Source: Acidobacteriaceae bacterium
GTDB lineage: Bacteria; Acidobacteriota; Terriglobia; Terriglobales; Acidobacteriaceae
Length of the DNA stretch: 47,440 nt
Assembly: GCA_003165075.1 (NCBI GenBank)
Contig: PLSM01000139.1
Coordinates: forward strand, 88,008 to 135,447
Direction: 5' to 3'
Position 1 is the first letter of the stretch, and the number at the start of each line of letters is the position of its first letter. The notes under the pieces are model-generated. The model was given only the letters and a program-made list of their open reading frames with translations, did no database searches and was not told the origin of the DNA. The position numbers were made by a program, and so were the translations under genes. Below, piece after piece: positions 31,087 through 40,995 of this stretch.

Positions 31087-32262
31087 ATGTCTTTGGGTGT
31101 CTTGAATAACATCTCTGCGATCTACGCGCAGAACAATCTGAACCAGACACAGAGCGCACTGAACACCACACTTCAGCAACTTTCTTCAGGATCGCGCATC
31201 AACTCCGGCGCCGACGACGCAGCCGGCCTTTCTTTGGCCAACGGCCTTCAGGCCTCTTCGACCGCTCTATCGCAGTCCGCAAAGAATGCGACCGAGGGTG
31301 TCGACTTCCTCCAGACCGGCGATGGCGCGTTGGCGCAGGTCACAAACCTGCTCAACCGCGCTGTTACGCTGGCAACCGAAGCATCGAACGGTACGCTGAA
31401 CTCAACCCAGCAGGCTGCCACTCAGGCCGAGTATTCGAGCATCATGGGTGAGATCAACACCATCGGCCAGAACACTGAGTACAACGGCATCAACGTCTTC
31501 AGTCAGGGGGCCAACGTCTTTACCTCGGATGGAACAAAGAGCGCCTCGTATGCGACCTCGGCGCTGGCCGCTGGCGGATTCAGTTCCTCAAGCCTCTCGC
31601 TGCAGTCAGACTTGGTGGTGGGCGCAACTGCAGCCGCAGCTGCAACTGGAGCCAAGGATTCCCTGGGCAATACCGTTACAACCGGCGATTTTGTCCTCAC
31701 GGACGGCACGGCGAATGCCGCCGGAACCTACAACACTTATGACCTTACTGCCATGGGTGTATCCGGCGCTTCCGCAACAACAACCAGCGTCATTGTCTCC
31801 GGAAATGGCGGGACAGATGTCACCTCGTCTATTGCCAAGCCAAGCGCGGCGGGCACGGATTCGAACGGCGTCGCCTACACAACCTCCGACTATGTTTACA
31901 CGGATGCGAACGGCAACACCTTTAACCTGGGTGCGACGGCGGCGACGGGGACTGTTCCCACCACAAGCCTGAGCACAGTCGCAGCTGCGGAATCCGCACT
32001 CACGCTGATCAACCAGGCCATCACATCGGTTGCCGCCGACCGCGGCACTCTTGGCGCCAACATCAACACACTGACGGCCGTCGAGAATGTCCAGTCGACG
32101 CAGTCCACCAACACCCTTTCGGCGGAGAACGATGTGACGGCCACCGATTACGGCACGGCAACCTCCAACATGAGCAAGCAGCAGATCCTGATGCAAACCG
32201 GCATTGCCGCCCTGGCGCAGGCCAACCAGTCGCAGCAGCTAATCACCAAGCTGCTCCAGTAG
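31087..32262 (+). CDS. fliC: Flagellin
   Basis: Filament subunit, 391 residues. The N-terminal D0/D1 (about 1-140: SLGVLNNISAIYAQNNLNQT, SSGSRINSGADDAAGLSLANGL, NTEYNGINVF) and C-terminal D1/D0 (about 300-391, with a heptad-rich helix and final QANQSQQLITKLLQ) are typical. The middle ~150 residues are a Ser/Thr/Ala-rich variable domain exposed on the filament. No Cys is present. Preceded by a sigma28 promoter and a GAGGAGA site, and followed by a strong terminator, so it is a monocistronic late gene. Confidence 0.96.
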   Translation: MSLGVLNNISAIYAQNNLNQTQSALNTTLQQLSSGSRINSGADDAAGLSLANGLQASSTALSQSAKNATEGVDFLQTGDGALAQVTNLLNRAVTLATEASNGTLNSTQQAATQAEYSSIMGEINTIGQNTEYNGINVFSQGANVFTSDGTKSASYATSALAAGGFSSSSLSLQSDLVVGATAAAAATGAKDSLGNTVTTGDFVLTDGTANAAGTYNTYDLTAMGVSGASATTTSVIVSGNGGTDVTSSIAKPSAAGTDSNGVAYTTSDYVYTDANGNTFNLGATAATGTVPTTSLSTVAAAESALTLINQAITSVAADRGTLGANINTLTAVENVQSTQSTNTLSAENDVTATDYGTATSNMSKQQILMQTGIAALAQANQSQQLITKLLQ

Positions 32263-32292
32263 TTCCTCGAGCAGAAATGTTGAGCAAGGCCG

Positions 32293-32328
32293 ACGGGGAA
32301 AGCAGCGCAACAGCGGCTTTCCCCGTTT
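32293..32328 (+). terminator. Rho-independent terminator after flagellin
   Basis: Perfect 11-bp stem ACGGGGAAAGC/GCTTTCCCCGT with a 12-base loop and a short T tract, 30 bases after the flagellin stop. Confidence 0.85.
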
Positions 32329-32425
32329 CGCATTGCAAGTAGCCGCGCGGCCGTTTGGAGTTTCCTAATTCTCCCCGTCGTGGCTTGGTCATTCACCTGA
32401 TCATGAAATGCACGAGAGGAAGCGT

Positions 32426-33850
32426 ATGGGTAGTGTCGGTTTGAGTTTTGGCTCTGCCACCAGCGGCCAGGGCTTCGATGTCACGACTACGGTGAATGAG
32501 ATTGTGGCCAACCTGCAGGCGGTGGAGACACCCTGGACGACTCAACTGACCAGCCTGCAGAGCAAGGACACAGCCCTATCCAGCCTGGGAACGCAAATCT
32601 CCACGCTTTCCACTGATCTCCAAAACCTCACCGACTTCACCGGCACAATGACGGATAAGACCGGGTCCAGTTCTGACACCAGCGTGCTTACCGGGAGCAT
32701 TACTTCCAGCTCTACGGCCGTGCCCGGCACGTACACCGTCACGGTTCAGAATCTGGCACAAACGTCGAGCGCGGCCTCCGATGCAGTGGGAGCATCGGAC
32801 GTGCTTACCGGCGGCGTCACATTCAAAGTGGGGAATGGAGAGTGGCAGACCGTTAACGTGGGCGATAGCTCTACGGCGGCAACTCTCTCGGGACTGTCCA
32901 CGGCAATCAATGATGCTGACGTGGGTGTTACCGCGCGAGTGCTGACCAATGCGGACGGCTCCCAGAAGCTTTCGCTGATAAGCCAGACTGATGGATCCGC
33001 CGGCCAGATTGCGTTTTCAAGCTCCATGACCCTGGCAGATTCCACCACTCCCGATCAAAACGCAGGCCTTGGTTTAACAACGATCCAAAATGGAACGGAT
33101 GCCAGCATCACGGTGGATGGCGCCACCGTCACAAGCGCTTCGAATACGGTGACCAACGCGATTCCAGGACTGACTCTTCAGTTGCTTTCCACCGGCAGTT
33201 CCAGTTCGACCTCCAGTCCGGAAAGCGTGCAGGTGGTGATCGCCAACGATACTTCAAGCATCGCGTCCGCGATCAGCACTTTCGTGAGCGACTACAACAC
33301 CACGATGAAGGCCATCAACGCGCAGGAGGGAAAGGATTCGTCGGGCAATCCGGAGCCGCTGTACGGCTCGTCGATCCTGGCGCAGTTGCAGGAGGGGTTG
33401 CAGTCGGCAGTGAGTTCGGTCTTTGGCTCGAACACGATTAACTCGCTCATCTCTCTGGGCATCACGGCCAGCGCAAGTGACGACGGAACGATCAGTCTCG
33501 ACACCGACACGCTGAGCAATGCGCTGAACAGCAACTTCGACCAGGTTGTGCAACTCTTCCAAGGCACGGGCAGCTTCGGGTCGACCTTCACCAATACATT
33601 GAACAGCCTGGGCAACAGCAGCACAGATGGAGGCGCGATCAGTCTGGCCCTCAGCGAGGACAGCAGCCAGGAGTCGACGCTGAACGACGACATCTCAAAC
33701 CAGAATGCGCTGATCGCCACGCAGAAGGCGAGCCTGACCACGGAGCTGAACGCAGCCAACCAGGTGCTGCAGTCCATTCCAGAGCAGATCCAGGAAATCA
33801 ACGAGATGTATAGCGCAGTCACCGGATACAGTTCGACCCAGAACGGATAA
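32426..33850 (+). CDS. fliD: Flagellar filament cap protein FliD
   Basis: HAP2 cap that promotes flagellin insertion at the filament tip. About 474 residues from ATG 32426, preceded by AGAGGA; another ATG at 32408 would add six residues. The N-terminal FliD_N domain (about 1-110: SGQGFDVTTTVNEIVANLQAV, LGTQISTLSTDLQNL) is followed by Thr/Ser-rich middle domains. The C-terminal FliD_C domain (about 240-470) has FVSDYNTTMKAINAQ and coiled-coil ends (QKASLTTELNAANQVLQSI). Co-directional with flagellin and fliS; fliS begins 11 bases after it. Confidence 0.94.
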   Translation: MGSVGLSFGSATSGQGFDVTTTVNEIVANLQAVETPWTTQLTSLQSKDTALSSLGTQISTLSTDLQNLTDFTGTMTDKTGSSSDTSVLTGSITSSSTAVPGTYTVTVQNLAQTSSAASDAVGASDVLTGGVTFKVGNGEWQTVNVGDSSTAATLSGLSTAINDADVGVTARVLTNADGSQKLSLISQTDGSAGQIAFSSSMTLADSTTPDQNAGLGLTTIQNGTDASITVDGATVTSASNTVTNAIPGLTLQLLSTGSSSSTSSPESVQVVIANDTSSIASAISTFVSDYNTTMKAINAQEGKDSSGNPEPLYGSSILAQLQEGLQSAVSSVFGSNTINSLISLGITASASDDGTISLDTDTLSNALNSNFDQVVQLFQGTGSFGSTFTNTLNSLGNSSTDGGAISLALSEDSSQESTLNDDISNQNALIATQKASLTTELNAANQVLQSIPEQIQEINEMYSAVTGYSSTQNG

Positions 33851-33861
33851 GGAGCTTCAGA

Positions 33862-34320
33862 ATGGATCCGTACCAGACCCGCACGCTGGAGGGAGCCTCC
33901 GGCGTGGAACTCACAATAGCGCTCTACGACGGCATCATCCGTTTCATGTATCGCGCCATCGATGCGGTGGAGCGCGGCGACAGCAGCCAGCGCCGGGCCG
34001 CGGTCAAGCGCGCCTTGGACATCGTGATCCATCTGCAGGCAACACTGAAAATGGATATAGGCGGAAAGCCGGCAGAGGCCCTGGCGGAGTTTTATGTGGC
34101 CATGTTCGCGCTCATGCTGCAAGGGTCGCAGGCCAACTCCAGGGAGAAGTTCGAACAGGTGATTGCGTGTGTGAGAAATGTGCGTGGCGCATGGCGCGAG
34201 GCGGCCAAGGATAGCAACGCGATTCCCGCTATGCCGCGGCCGATTGCTGTGCCCGCGCTAGGGAAAGCCGGTTTTGATGGCGCTGCGGATGCCGCGGCCG
34301 GTTCGAACTGGACAGCCTGA
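33862..34320 (+). CDS. fliS: Flagellin export chaperone FliS
   Basis: Cytoplasmic chaperone that binds the C-terminus of flagellin before export. 152 residues: the FliS core of about 120 (SGVELTIALYDGIIRFMYRAIDAVERGD, RRAAVKRALDIVIHLQATL) with the usual N-terminal Tyr (MDPYQT) and helical bundle. The final ~30 residues are an Ala/Pro-rich extension beyond the usual length. It lies 11 bases after fliD and forms an operon with it. The ABC exporter gene converges 5 bases beyond. Confidence 0.92.
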   Translation: MDPYQTRTLEGASGVELTIALYDGIIRFMYRAIDAVERGDSSQRRAAVKRALDIVIHLQATLKMDIGGKPAEALAEFYVAMFALMLQGSQANSREKFEQVIACVRNVRGAWREAAKDSNAIPAMPRPIAVPALGKAGFDGAADAAAGSNWTA

Positions 34321-34325
34321 GCAAG

Positions 34326-36077
34326 CTATCCGGCTACGGTCAGCTCTTCTTCCAACTGCTGTTTCTGGTAGAGACCGGCATAGTAGCCGTCCAGGGCGAG
34401 CAACTCCTCGTGGCGGCCGATTTCAACAATTCTCCCATGGTCGAGCACCGCGATCTGATCTGCATTGCGCACCGTGGAGACGCGGTGTGAGATGAGGATG
34501 GTGGTCGCGGCCGCGGTGTAAGTGCGCAGGCCGCCCAGGATGCGCTCTTCAGTGTAGGTGTCCACACTCGCCAGGGCATCGTCGAGGATGAGGATGGCGG
34601 GGCGGCGCAGCAGGGCGCGGGCAATGGCCGCACGCTGTTTCTGTCCCCCGGAGAGGGTCACTCCGCGCTCGCCCACCATGGTTTCAAAGCCCTGCGGAAA
34701 CTCCTCGAACTCGCGCCGGATATGCGCGGCCTCGGCAGCCTCGAGCAAATCTTCGGGGCTGGCATGAGGCGCGCCGAAGGCCAGGTTTTCGCGAATGGTC
34801 TCGCTGAAGAGGAATGTTTCCTGGGGAACCATGCCGATGTTGCGGCGCAGGACAGCGAGGGGAAATTCGTTCACTGCGCGGCCATCGATCAGAAGCGATC
34901 CCGGCGGCGCCTCATAGAGCCGCGGAAGCAGGTTGACCAGGGTGGTCTTGCCCGAGCCGGTGGGACCGACAATGGCCAGGCTTGATCCGGCGGGGATGGT
35001 CAGGGAGACGTTGTGCAATACCGGTGTGTCGCCGTAACTGAAACTTAGATCGCGGAACTCGATGTCGCCATGGAGCACGGCGTCGGCGGGAATAGCGGGA
35101 TCGGCGGCGCTGTCGTCGATGGCCGGCCGGGCCTGCAGCAGCTCGTCGATCCGTTTGACTGAAGCGGTGCCGCGCTGAAAGATGTTGACCACCCAGCCCA
35201 CCGCGATGATGGGCCAAATGAGCAGGATCATATAAGTATTGAAGGCCACGAACTCGCCGGGCGTGATGCGATGGGCCACTACCAGGTGTCCCCCGGCCAG
35301 CAGGGTGATGACCATGGAGACGCCGAGGATGAACTCCAGCGTGGGCCATAGCATGCCCATCAGTTGAACCAGGCGCTGGGCGCGGCCGATGTAGCGCCGG
35401 TTGAGGCGTTCGAACAGCGTGATCTGCGATTCCTCGCGGGCAAACGCGCGCACCAGGCGGGCGCCGGAATAGTTTTCCTGGGCCTGCGAAGAGATCTCAG
35501 AGAAGCTTTCCTGGATGCGTTCGAAGCGGTCGTGAATCCTGCGGCCCAGGTACTGGACGAGAATGCTGGCCAGGGGCGCGGGAGCCAATGCGACCAGGGT
35601 AAGGTAGGGACTGATGTGGAGCAGGAAGAATAAGGCGCCAACGGTGAAGAAGAGGGTATTGGCGCTGTACATGAGGGCCGGACCCAGGAGCATGCGCACG
35701 GCATTCAGGTCGTTGGTAAGCCGGGCCATGATGTCGCCGGTGCGATAGCGCTGGTAGAAGCCGGAGTCCTGTCCTTCAAGGGTACGGAAGAGGTCGTTGC
35801 GCAGGTCGAGTTCAATATCGCGCGAAATGCCGATCAGAATCCAGCGCTGCGCGTAGAGGAAGACGCCCTTGACCAGGGCAATCGCGATGAGCAGACCGGC
35901 GAAGAGCAGAATGCGGCGCCGGGTCACGCCGTTGTCGAGCCCGTCGATGGCCGCCTGCAGAACCTTGGGAAACAGAACCCAGACGGCATTGGTGGCGATG
36001 CAGGAGAGAGTGCCCCACACGTACCCCCAGCGGTAGCGGCGCATGTATCCGAAGAGGGGGGCCATATCGCGAAGCAT
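34326..36077 (-). CDS. ABC exporter, fused membrane and ATPase domains (MsbA/MdlB-like)
   Basis: 583 residues from ATG 36077 (a TTG at 36125 would add 16 unlike residues). Six-helix transmembrane domain (about 20-300) with the family segment LFRTLEGQDSGFYQRYRTGD. The ATPase domain (about 340-575) has Walker A GPTGSGKTTL, Q-loop MVPQETFLFS, signature LSGGQKQR, Walker B ILILDDALASVD and H-loop ISHR. It is a half-transporter that must dimerise. The substrate is unknown; lipids, peptides or drugs are all possible. It follows lptFG (67 bases), so a link to lipopolysaccharide or lipid A export is conceivable but not shown. Confidence 0.94.
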   Translation of the reverse strand: MLRDMAPLFGYMRRYRWGYVWGTLSCIATNAVWVLFPKVLQAAIDGLDNGVTRRRILLFAGLLIAIALVKGVFLYAQRWILIGISRDIELDLRNDLFRTLEGQDSGFYQRYRTGDIMARLTNDLNAVRMLLGPALMYSANTLFFTVGALFFLLHISPYLTLVALAPAPLASILVQYLGRRIHDRFERIQESFSEISSQAQENYSGARLVRAFAREESQITLFERLNRRYIGRAQRLVQLMGMLWPTLEFILGVSMVITLLAGGHLVVAHRITPGEFVAFNTYMILLIWPIIAVGWVVNIFQRGTASVKRIDELLQARPAIDDSAADPAIPADAVLHGDIEFRDLSFSYGDTPVLHNVSLTIPAGSSLAIVGPTGSGKTTLVNLLPRLYEAPPGSLLIDGRAVNEFPLAVLRRNIGMVPQETFLFSETIRENLAFGAPHASPEDLLEAAEAAHIRREFEEFPQGFETMVGERGVTLSGGQKQRAAIARALLRRPAILILDDALASVDTYTEERILGGLRTYTAAATTILISHRVSTVRNADQIAVLDHGRIVEIGRHEELLALDGYYAGLYQKQQLEEELTVAG

Positions 36078-36144
36078 TTCTCTATTGTACGGGGAGAGCG
36101 GTGCGCGGAGAACAGGGGGAAGCAAGCCGCGCTGGGAACACGCT

Positions 36145-38490
36145 TTATGTGGGGGTGCGCAGCAGCAGGTAGCCTCCGGTAAGGCCGAAGAGCACGTCGG
36201 GGCTCCACGCGGCCAGCGCGGCGGGCAGGTAATTCACGTTGCCCATGGCGCCGAAGAGGTTGTCGATTACGAAGTAGGTAAGCGCGACGGCGATGGCCAC
36301 CGCAATGCCGGTGAGAGAGCCGCGCCGGCCCATCGAGAGCGCGAAAGGAATAGCCAGCATGGACATGACGATGGCGGTGAGCGGGTAGGCGAGCTTGTGC
36401 CACAGCGCGACGCGCAGGCGCATGGTGTCAAAGCCGCTTTGGCCCAGGTCCCGGATGTAGTTCCGGAGCTGGCCGAAGTTCATCTCCTGCGATTGCAGGT
36501 TTTCCTTCTTGAAGTAGCCGGGATCTTCGTGAATCTCAGCGAAGGCGGTTTGTTTGAACTCCTGATAGGAGCCTTCGGTTACATTGGCGCCGGTGAAGTC
36601 GCGCTGCCAGCCGTACTGGAAGACCCACGAATTGGAATCCGAGTTCCAAAAGGCGCGAGTGGCAAAGATGCGGCGTGAAAGCGCAAATGTGGCGGGGTCA
36701 AATTCGAAGACTGAGAGATTGGCGAACTCGTTGCGGTCGGGATCGAAGAACTGGTAGTAGAAGATGCGGCCGGGCTCACCGGGGTGCGGCTGGCCGAAGA
36801 TCCACTTCTGTTCAGGGTGAAGAAAGGTCTGCGGAGGACGGCCCTTGATCGTGCTGCGCAACGCTTCCTGCCTGCGGTTGGCCTGGGGCAGGTAAAACTC
36901 GTCGAAGAGAAACAGGCCGACCGCGAGGACTGCGGCGATAGAGACAACGGGAATCACCAGGCGGTAGAGGCTGATGCCGGTGGCCTTCATGGCGACAATT
37001 TCGCTGTTGCGATTGAGTACGCCGAAGGTGACCAGCACGGCGATCAGTACTGCCAGCGGAGTGATGGTGTAGAGCATGCTGGGGGTCAGGTTGATGAGGT
37101 ATTCGCCGACCGTGGTGAGGGCGATGTGGTTGCGCAGAATGTCGCCCACCAGCTCAAAGAATGTGAAGAGCAGGAGGAGCATGACAAAGCTGGCCAGCAC
37201 CAGGAAGAAGGTGAGAAGGAACTCGCGAATGACGTACTCGTCGAGAATGCGGGGGAAGGCATGGCGCGAGCCTGCCCGCACCGTCCGCGGCTGCAGCCTT
37301 TCCAAAAGGACGGAGAAATGCTTTCCGTTGGTTCTTGCCGCTGACGTCAATTTAGGGGCCTTGGAGAACCATCCCGTAATGGCTCCCAGCATGGTGTCGC
37401 CGCGGGCCATCTGCCACAGGAGAAAGACGCCGGCCGCGGCGAAGAGCAGGTTGGCCAGCCACACGCCGGCAAAGGCAGGAATCTTGTCTTGGCGGCTGAG
37501 CGCGATGCCGGTGTAAGAAAGGATGTAGTAGAGGCAAACCAGCAGAAGAGTAAACACAAAGCCGGAGCTTTTGCCGCCTCGCCGCGAAGACACGCCGAGA
37601 GGAACGCCGATCAGCATCAGCACCAGGCAGGCGGCAGGATAAGAGAAGCGGCTCTCCAACTCGATTTGGAAGCGCCTGGGATCGGGGCCATGGGTGCGAT
37701 CCAGTAGCAGGTTCATGGGCAGGGCGTAAATGGCGGTGTCCAGGCGGCCCAGGTGCACGTCGCTTTGCTGGCTCAGAGTGAGGGGCAAATCGGTAGTCGC
37801 AAATGTTGAGATGTTGTAGGTTTGCGGCTGGCCGGCGACGGTCTGGTGCTCCGAGCTGTCGCGCAACCGCATCAGGAGTTCCTGGGGAGTGTCGCTGGCA
37901 ACGGTGGCGGAGGCAGCGGTGGTAATGATGGGGTTATTGCGATCGGTGACGTCGGCCATGAAGACCTGGCGCCAGTTGGCGGCGCCGGTTCCGGCAACTA
38001 CGTTCTGCACGTAGAGGACTTTGTTCTTAAAGTCCTCGTAGAAGACACGGGGCTGAATCTCGTAGGAGGCCTGCGAGGTGGCCAGAGACTGTTCCATTTC
38101 CAGAATGGCCTGATTGGCGCGCGGGGCGACGTAAATGGAATTCACTAGTCCCAGCAGGGTACCGGCGGCGGCCACGATGGAAGCCACGCGCACGAAGTAG
38201 CCGATGCCCAGGCCCGAGGCGCGCATGGCGATGATCTCGCTGTCAGAGGCCAGGCGGCTGAGGCCCAGCAGAATGCCCACAAGAACCGCCATGGGAATGG
38301 TGACCTTGAAGGTGTTGGGCAGGGTGAAGAGGAAAATCTCCATCACGCTGGTGAAGGTGGAGCTGTTGCGGACCACCATCTCCAGGATGTGGTTGAGGTC
38401 GCGCATGAAGAGAATGAAGGTGAAGAGCGCGCAGCCGATGAGCGTGTGGGAGAGAATCTCGCCGAGAATGTAGCGGGTCAGGATGCGCAC
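36145..38490 (-). CDS. LptF-LptG fusion permease
   Basis: 781 residues, about twice the normal size, containing two complete LptF/LptG-type (YjgP/YjgQ) halves. Half 1 (about 1-365) begins ILTRYILGEILSHTLIGC and has three helices, a periplasmic beta-jellyroll, and three helices (FSYPAACLVLMLIGVPLGVSSR...). A basic linker (about 365-410) joins it to half 2 (about 415-781), which restarts LDEYVIREFLLTFFLVLA and ends LGLTGGYLLLRT-like. LptF and LptG are separate subunits in Proteobacteria and form LptB2FG, which extracts lipopolysaccharide from the inner membrane. A single polypeptide can supply both. No lptB, lptA or lptC is nearby. Confidence 0.9.
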   Translation of the reverse strand: MRILTRYILGEILSHTLIGCALFTFILFMRDLNHILEMVVRNSSTFTSVMEIFLFTLPNTFKVTIPMAVLVGILLGLSRLASDSEIIAMRASGLGIGYFVRVASIVAAAGTLLGLVNSIYVAPRANQAILEMEQSLATSQASYEIQPRVFYEDFKNKVLYVQNVVAGTGAANWRQVFMADVTDRNNPIITTAASATVASDTPQELLMRLRDSSEHQTVAGQPQTYNISTFATTDLPLTLSQQSDVHLGRLDTAIYALPMNLLLDRTHGPDPRRFQIELESRFSYPAACLVLMLIGVPLGVSSRRGGKSSGFVFTLLLVCLYYILSYTGIALSRQDKIPAFAGVWLANLLFAAAGVFLLWQMARGDTMLGAITGWFSKAPKLTSAARTNGKHFSVLLERLQPRTVRAGSRHAFPRILDEYVIREFLLTFFLVLASFVMLLLLFTFFELVGDILRNHIALTTVGEYLINLTPSMLYTITPLAVLIAVLVTFGVLNRNSEIVAMKATGISLYRLVIPVVSIAAVLAVGLFLFDEFYLPQANRRQEALRSTIKGRPPQTFLHPEQKWIFGQPHPGEPGRIFYYQFFDPDRNEFANLSVFEFDPATFALSRRIFATRAFWNSDSNSWVFQYGWQRDFTGANVTEGSYQEFKQTAFAEIHEDPGYFKKENLQSQEMNFGQLRNYIRDLGQSGFDTMRLRVALWHKLAYPLTAIVMSMLAIPFALSMGRRGSLTGIAVAIAVALTYFVIDNLFGAMGNVNYLPAALAAWSPDVLFGLTGGYLLLRTPT

Positions 38491-38510
38491 AAGTAGGCCC
38501 TGGGGTTAGT

Positions 38511-40778
38511 CTATCCTGCCGCTGCGCCCGTGATGAGAGCGGGATGCCATCGGCGGAGACGGAGGCTGTTGGAGAGCACGCTCACCGAGCTCAGAGCCAT
38601 GGCGGCGGCGGCGACCCAGGGGCTGAGCAGAATGTGGAAGGCGGGGTAGAGCACGCCCGCGGCCAGGGGAATGCCAATCACGTTATAGGCTGCCGCCCAG
38701 ATCAGGTTCTGGCGCATGATTTGCACTGTCGAGCGGGCGAGGTGGAGGGCGGCGGGAATGGCTGCGGGCTGGGCGCGCAGCAGAAGCACGTCGCCGGCTT
38801 CCTGGGCCAGGTCGGCGCCGGTGCCCATGGCTATGCCTGCATCGGCCTGGGCCAGTGCGCCGGCGTCGTTGATGCCGTCGCCCACCATGGCCACCTTGAG
38901 ACGGCCGCGTTGCAAGGCGCGAATGCGGGCCAGCTTGCCGGCGGGATCCAGCCCCGACTCAACCTCGACGATTCCTGCCTGCTGGGCAATGGGCGCGGCG
39001 GCTGCGGCGGTGTCGCCCGTAAGCATGATGACGCGCAGGCCCGCGATGCGCAGGGAGGCAACCGCGGCGGCAGCGTCGGGGCGCAGCGCATCGCGGGCAT
39101 CGAAGGCCCCTGCGGGCTGTCCGTCAATGGCCATCCAAAGCCGCGTGACACCCGGTTTGACAGGCGGAATAGTGTCGGCAAGGCGAACGGAGGACTCGCG
39201 GAAGAACAGCTCGTTACCGATGCGGCAGTCGCGATCTTCGACCCTGGCAGTCAATCCGCGGCCGGGCAGAATCTGGACATTTTCAGCCGGAGCCCAGGAA
39301 ATGCCGCGTCCACGCGCGTGGTCCACGATGGCGTGAGCCAGGGGATGGTTCGATCGTTCCTCCGCTGCTGCCGCCATGCGCAGCAGGTCGTCTTCCTTGA
39401 AGCCGGGGATGGTATGAATCCTGGATAGAACGGGGTGGCCTACCGTGAGGGTGCCGGTCTTGTCGACGACGATCACATCGAGGTGGGCGAGCCGCTCCAG
39501 CGCCTCACCGCCCTTGAAGAGCACACCCAGTTGCGCCCCACGGCCCACGGCGACGGTGAGCGCGGCTGGTACGGCGAGGCCCATGGCGCAGGGGCAGGCG
39601 ATCACCAATACCGAGACCGTGGTGGCCAAAGCCAATTGCAGGGAATTCGTCGTAATGAGCCAGACGAGAAAAGTGAGCAGGGCCAGCGCCAGCACGACGG
39701 GCACAAAAATGGAACTGGCGCGATCGGCGAGGCGCTCCATGGGAGCCCGCGAGGACTGCGCCTGCTGCACCATGCGCGTAATTTGGGCCAGAACCGTGGC
39801 CTCGCCCAGCGATTGGGCGCGGCAAACTACAGCGCCGTCGTAGTTGAGCGAGCCGGCCAGGACGCGGCCGCCCGGGTCGCGCGCCAGGGGGACCGACTCG
39901 CCGGTAAGCATGGACTCGTCTACGGTGGTGTGGCCATTAAGAATTTCGGCATCGACGGGGAAGCGCTCGCCGGGCAGGACCAGCACACTGTCGCCGGGTT
40001 GGATTTCGTCCAGAGGCACAACCGATTCCACGCCGTTGCGGATGCGGCGGGCGGTGATGGGGCGCAGGCGGCTGAGGGAGTCGAGCGCAGCCAGGGCGCG
40101 GCGCTTGGCGCGGGCCTCGAGGGCCTTGCCCAGCAGCAAAAATCCGATGATCAGCAGCACTGCGTCGTAGTAAACCTGGCGCCCGTTGGCCGGCCACATG
40201 GTGGCATAAGCGGAGTAGGCAAAGGCCACACCGGTGCCCAGGCTGACCAGGGTGTTCATGTTGGTGGCGCCATGGCGCAGGCCGTGAGCGGCGTTGGCAT
40301 AGATGCCGCGGGCGGCCCAGGCCATCAGGAACGCTGTGAGCGCCAGCAGGAACCAGCGCAGAAGATCGGGCGGCGCAGCATAGAGCCACGGAAGAAAACG
40401 CATCAGGACGTGGTCGAACTCGCCCATGGAAGTGCCGAGGGGCATGGCGAGCAGCATGGCCGCAGCACCCGCTGCCAGTGTGGTCCACGCTTTCACTTCG
40501 GCCGCGTCGGCGAGAGTATCGCCGCGGGATGTGGCATCGGACGCGCCGGGGCGAGGTAGCACGGCGTCGTAGCCCGCTGAGCGAACGGCTTCAACCAGTG
40601 CGTCGGGAGTGGCAATGGCCGGATCAAACTCCACGCTGGCGCTGTTGGCGATCAGGTCCACATGCGCGGACTGGACCCCCGGCGTGGAGCGCAAGGCGCC
40701 TTCCACATGATGCTGACAGGAGGCGCAAGTCATGCCCAGCACGGGCAGCGTCAGCGTTTCTGTCGTGAGAGTGGTCAC
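38511..40778 (-). CDS. copA: Copper-translocating P-type ATPase CopA
   Basis: P1B-type ATPase exporting Cu(I) to the periplasm. 755 residues: an N-terminal heavy-metal-associated domain with GMTCASC (Cys18, Cys21); helices MA/MB and the transmembrane core; the actuator motif TGES; the metal-binding CPC (VIACPCAMG); the phosphorylation motif DKTGTLT; the HP motif SNHPLAHA; and MVGDGINDA in the P domain. A C-terminal helix pair with NLIWAAAYNVIGIP and MALSSVSVLSNSLRL is typical of CopA rather than ZntA. The copZ-like gene precedes it by 7 bases; lptFG follows 20 bases downstream. Confidence 0.95.
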   Translation of the reverse strand: MTTLTTETLTLPVLGMTCASCQHHVEGALRSTPGVQSAHVDLIANSASVEFDPAIATPDALVEAVRSAGYDAVLPRPGASDATSRGDTLADAAEVKAWTTLAAGAAAMLLAMPLGTSMGEFDHVLMRFLPWLYAAPPDLLRWFLLALTAFLMAWAARGIYANAAHGLRHGATNMNTLVSLGTGVAFAYSAYATMWPANGRQVYYDAVLLIIGFLLLGKALEARAKRRALAALDSLSRLRPITARRIRNGVESVVPLDEIQPGDSVLVLPGERFPVDAEILNGHTTVDESMLTGESVPLARDPGGRVLAGSLNYDGAVVCRAQSLGEATVLAQITRMVQQAQSSRAPMERLADRASSIFVPVVLALALLTFLVWLITTNSLQLALATTVSVLVIACPCAMGLAVPAALTVAVGRGAQLGVLFKGGEALERLAHLDVIVVDKTGTLTVGHPVLSRIHTIPGFKEDDLLRMAAAAEERSNHPLAHAIVDHARGRGISWAPAENVQILPGRGLTARVEDRDCRIGNELFFRESSVRLADTIPPVKPGVTRLWMAIDGQPAGAFDARDALRPDAAAAVASLRIAGLRVIMLTGDTAAAAAPIAQQAGIVEVESGLDPAGKLARIRALQRGRLKVAMVGDGINDAGALAQADAGIAMGTGADLAQEAGDVLLLRAQPAAIPAALHLARSTVQIMRQNLIWAAAYNVIGIPLAAGVLYPAFHILLSPWVAAAAMALSSVSVLSNSLRLRRWHPALITGAAAG

Positions 40779-40785
40779 GGAGCGG

Positions 40786-40995
40786 CTATTGCTCCAGGCG
40801 TGATGTATAACCGGCTTTGGCCAGAGCGGCTATGGCGAGATCGACGGACGCGGGAACGGAGGGCGCCTTGAGCCGCGCCGCGCCCAGGCGAACCTCCTCC
40901 ACCTGGATCCCCTCGGCCGAGCCCAGGGCCTGGGTGACTCGCCGAATGCAGGAGCCGCAGTGCATCCCATCGATACGCAGAGTGAATTCCCCCAT
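40786..40995 (-). CDS. copZ: CopZ-like copper chaperone (HMA domain)
   Basis: 69 residues from ATG 40995, behind a GGGGGG-A3 purine run. A single heavy-metal-associated ferredoxin-like fold with MHCGSC (Cys13, Cys16) and GY near the end. The longer frame to 41373 is not real: it reads through the divergent Nudix gene. It lies 7 bases ahead of copA, so the pair should be a copper-efflux operon in which CopZ delivers Cu(I) to the ATPase. Confidence 0.9.
   Translation of the reverse strand: MGEFTLRIDGMHCGSCIRRVTQALGSAEGIQVEEVRLGAARLKAPSVPASVDLAIAALAKAGYTSRLEQ

Noticed and set aside
31606..32196. 196-residue minus-strand frame inside flagellin
   Set aside because: Antisense to the variable domain of flagellin; composition follows the complementary codons and there is no start signal.
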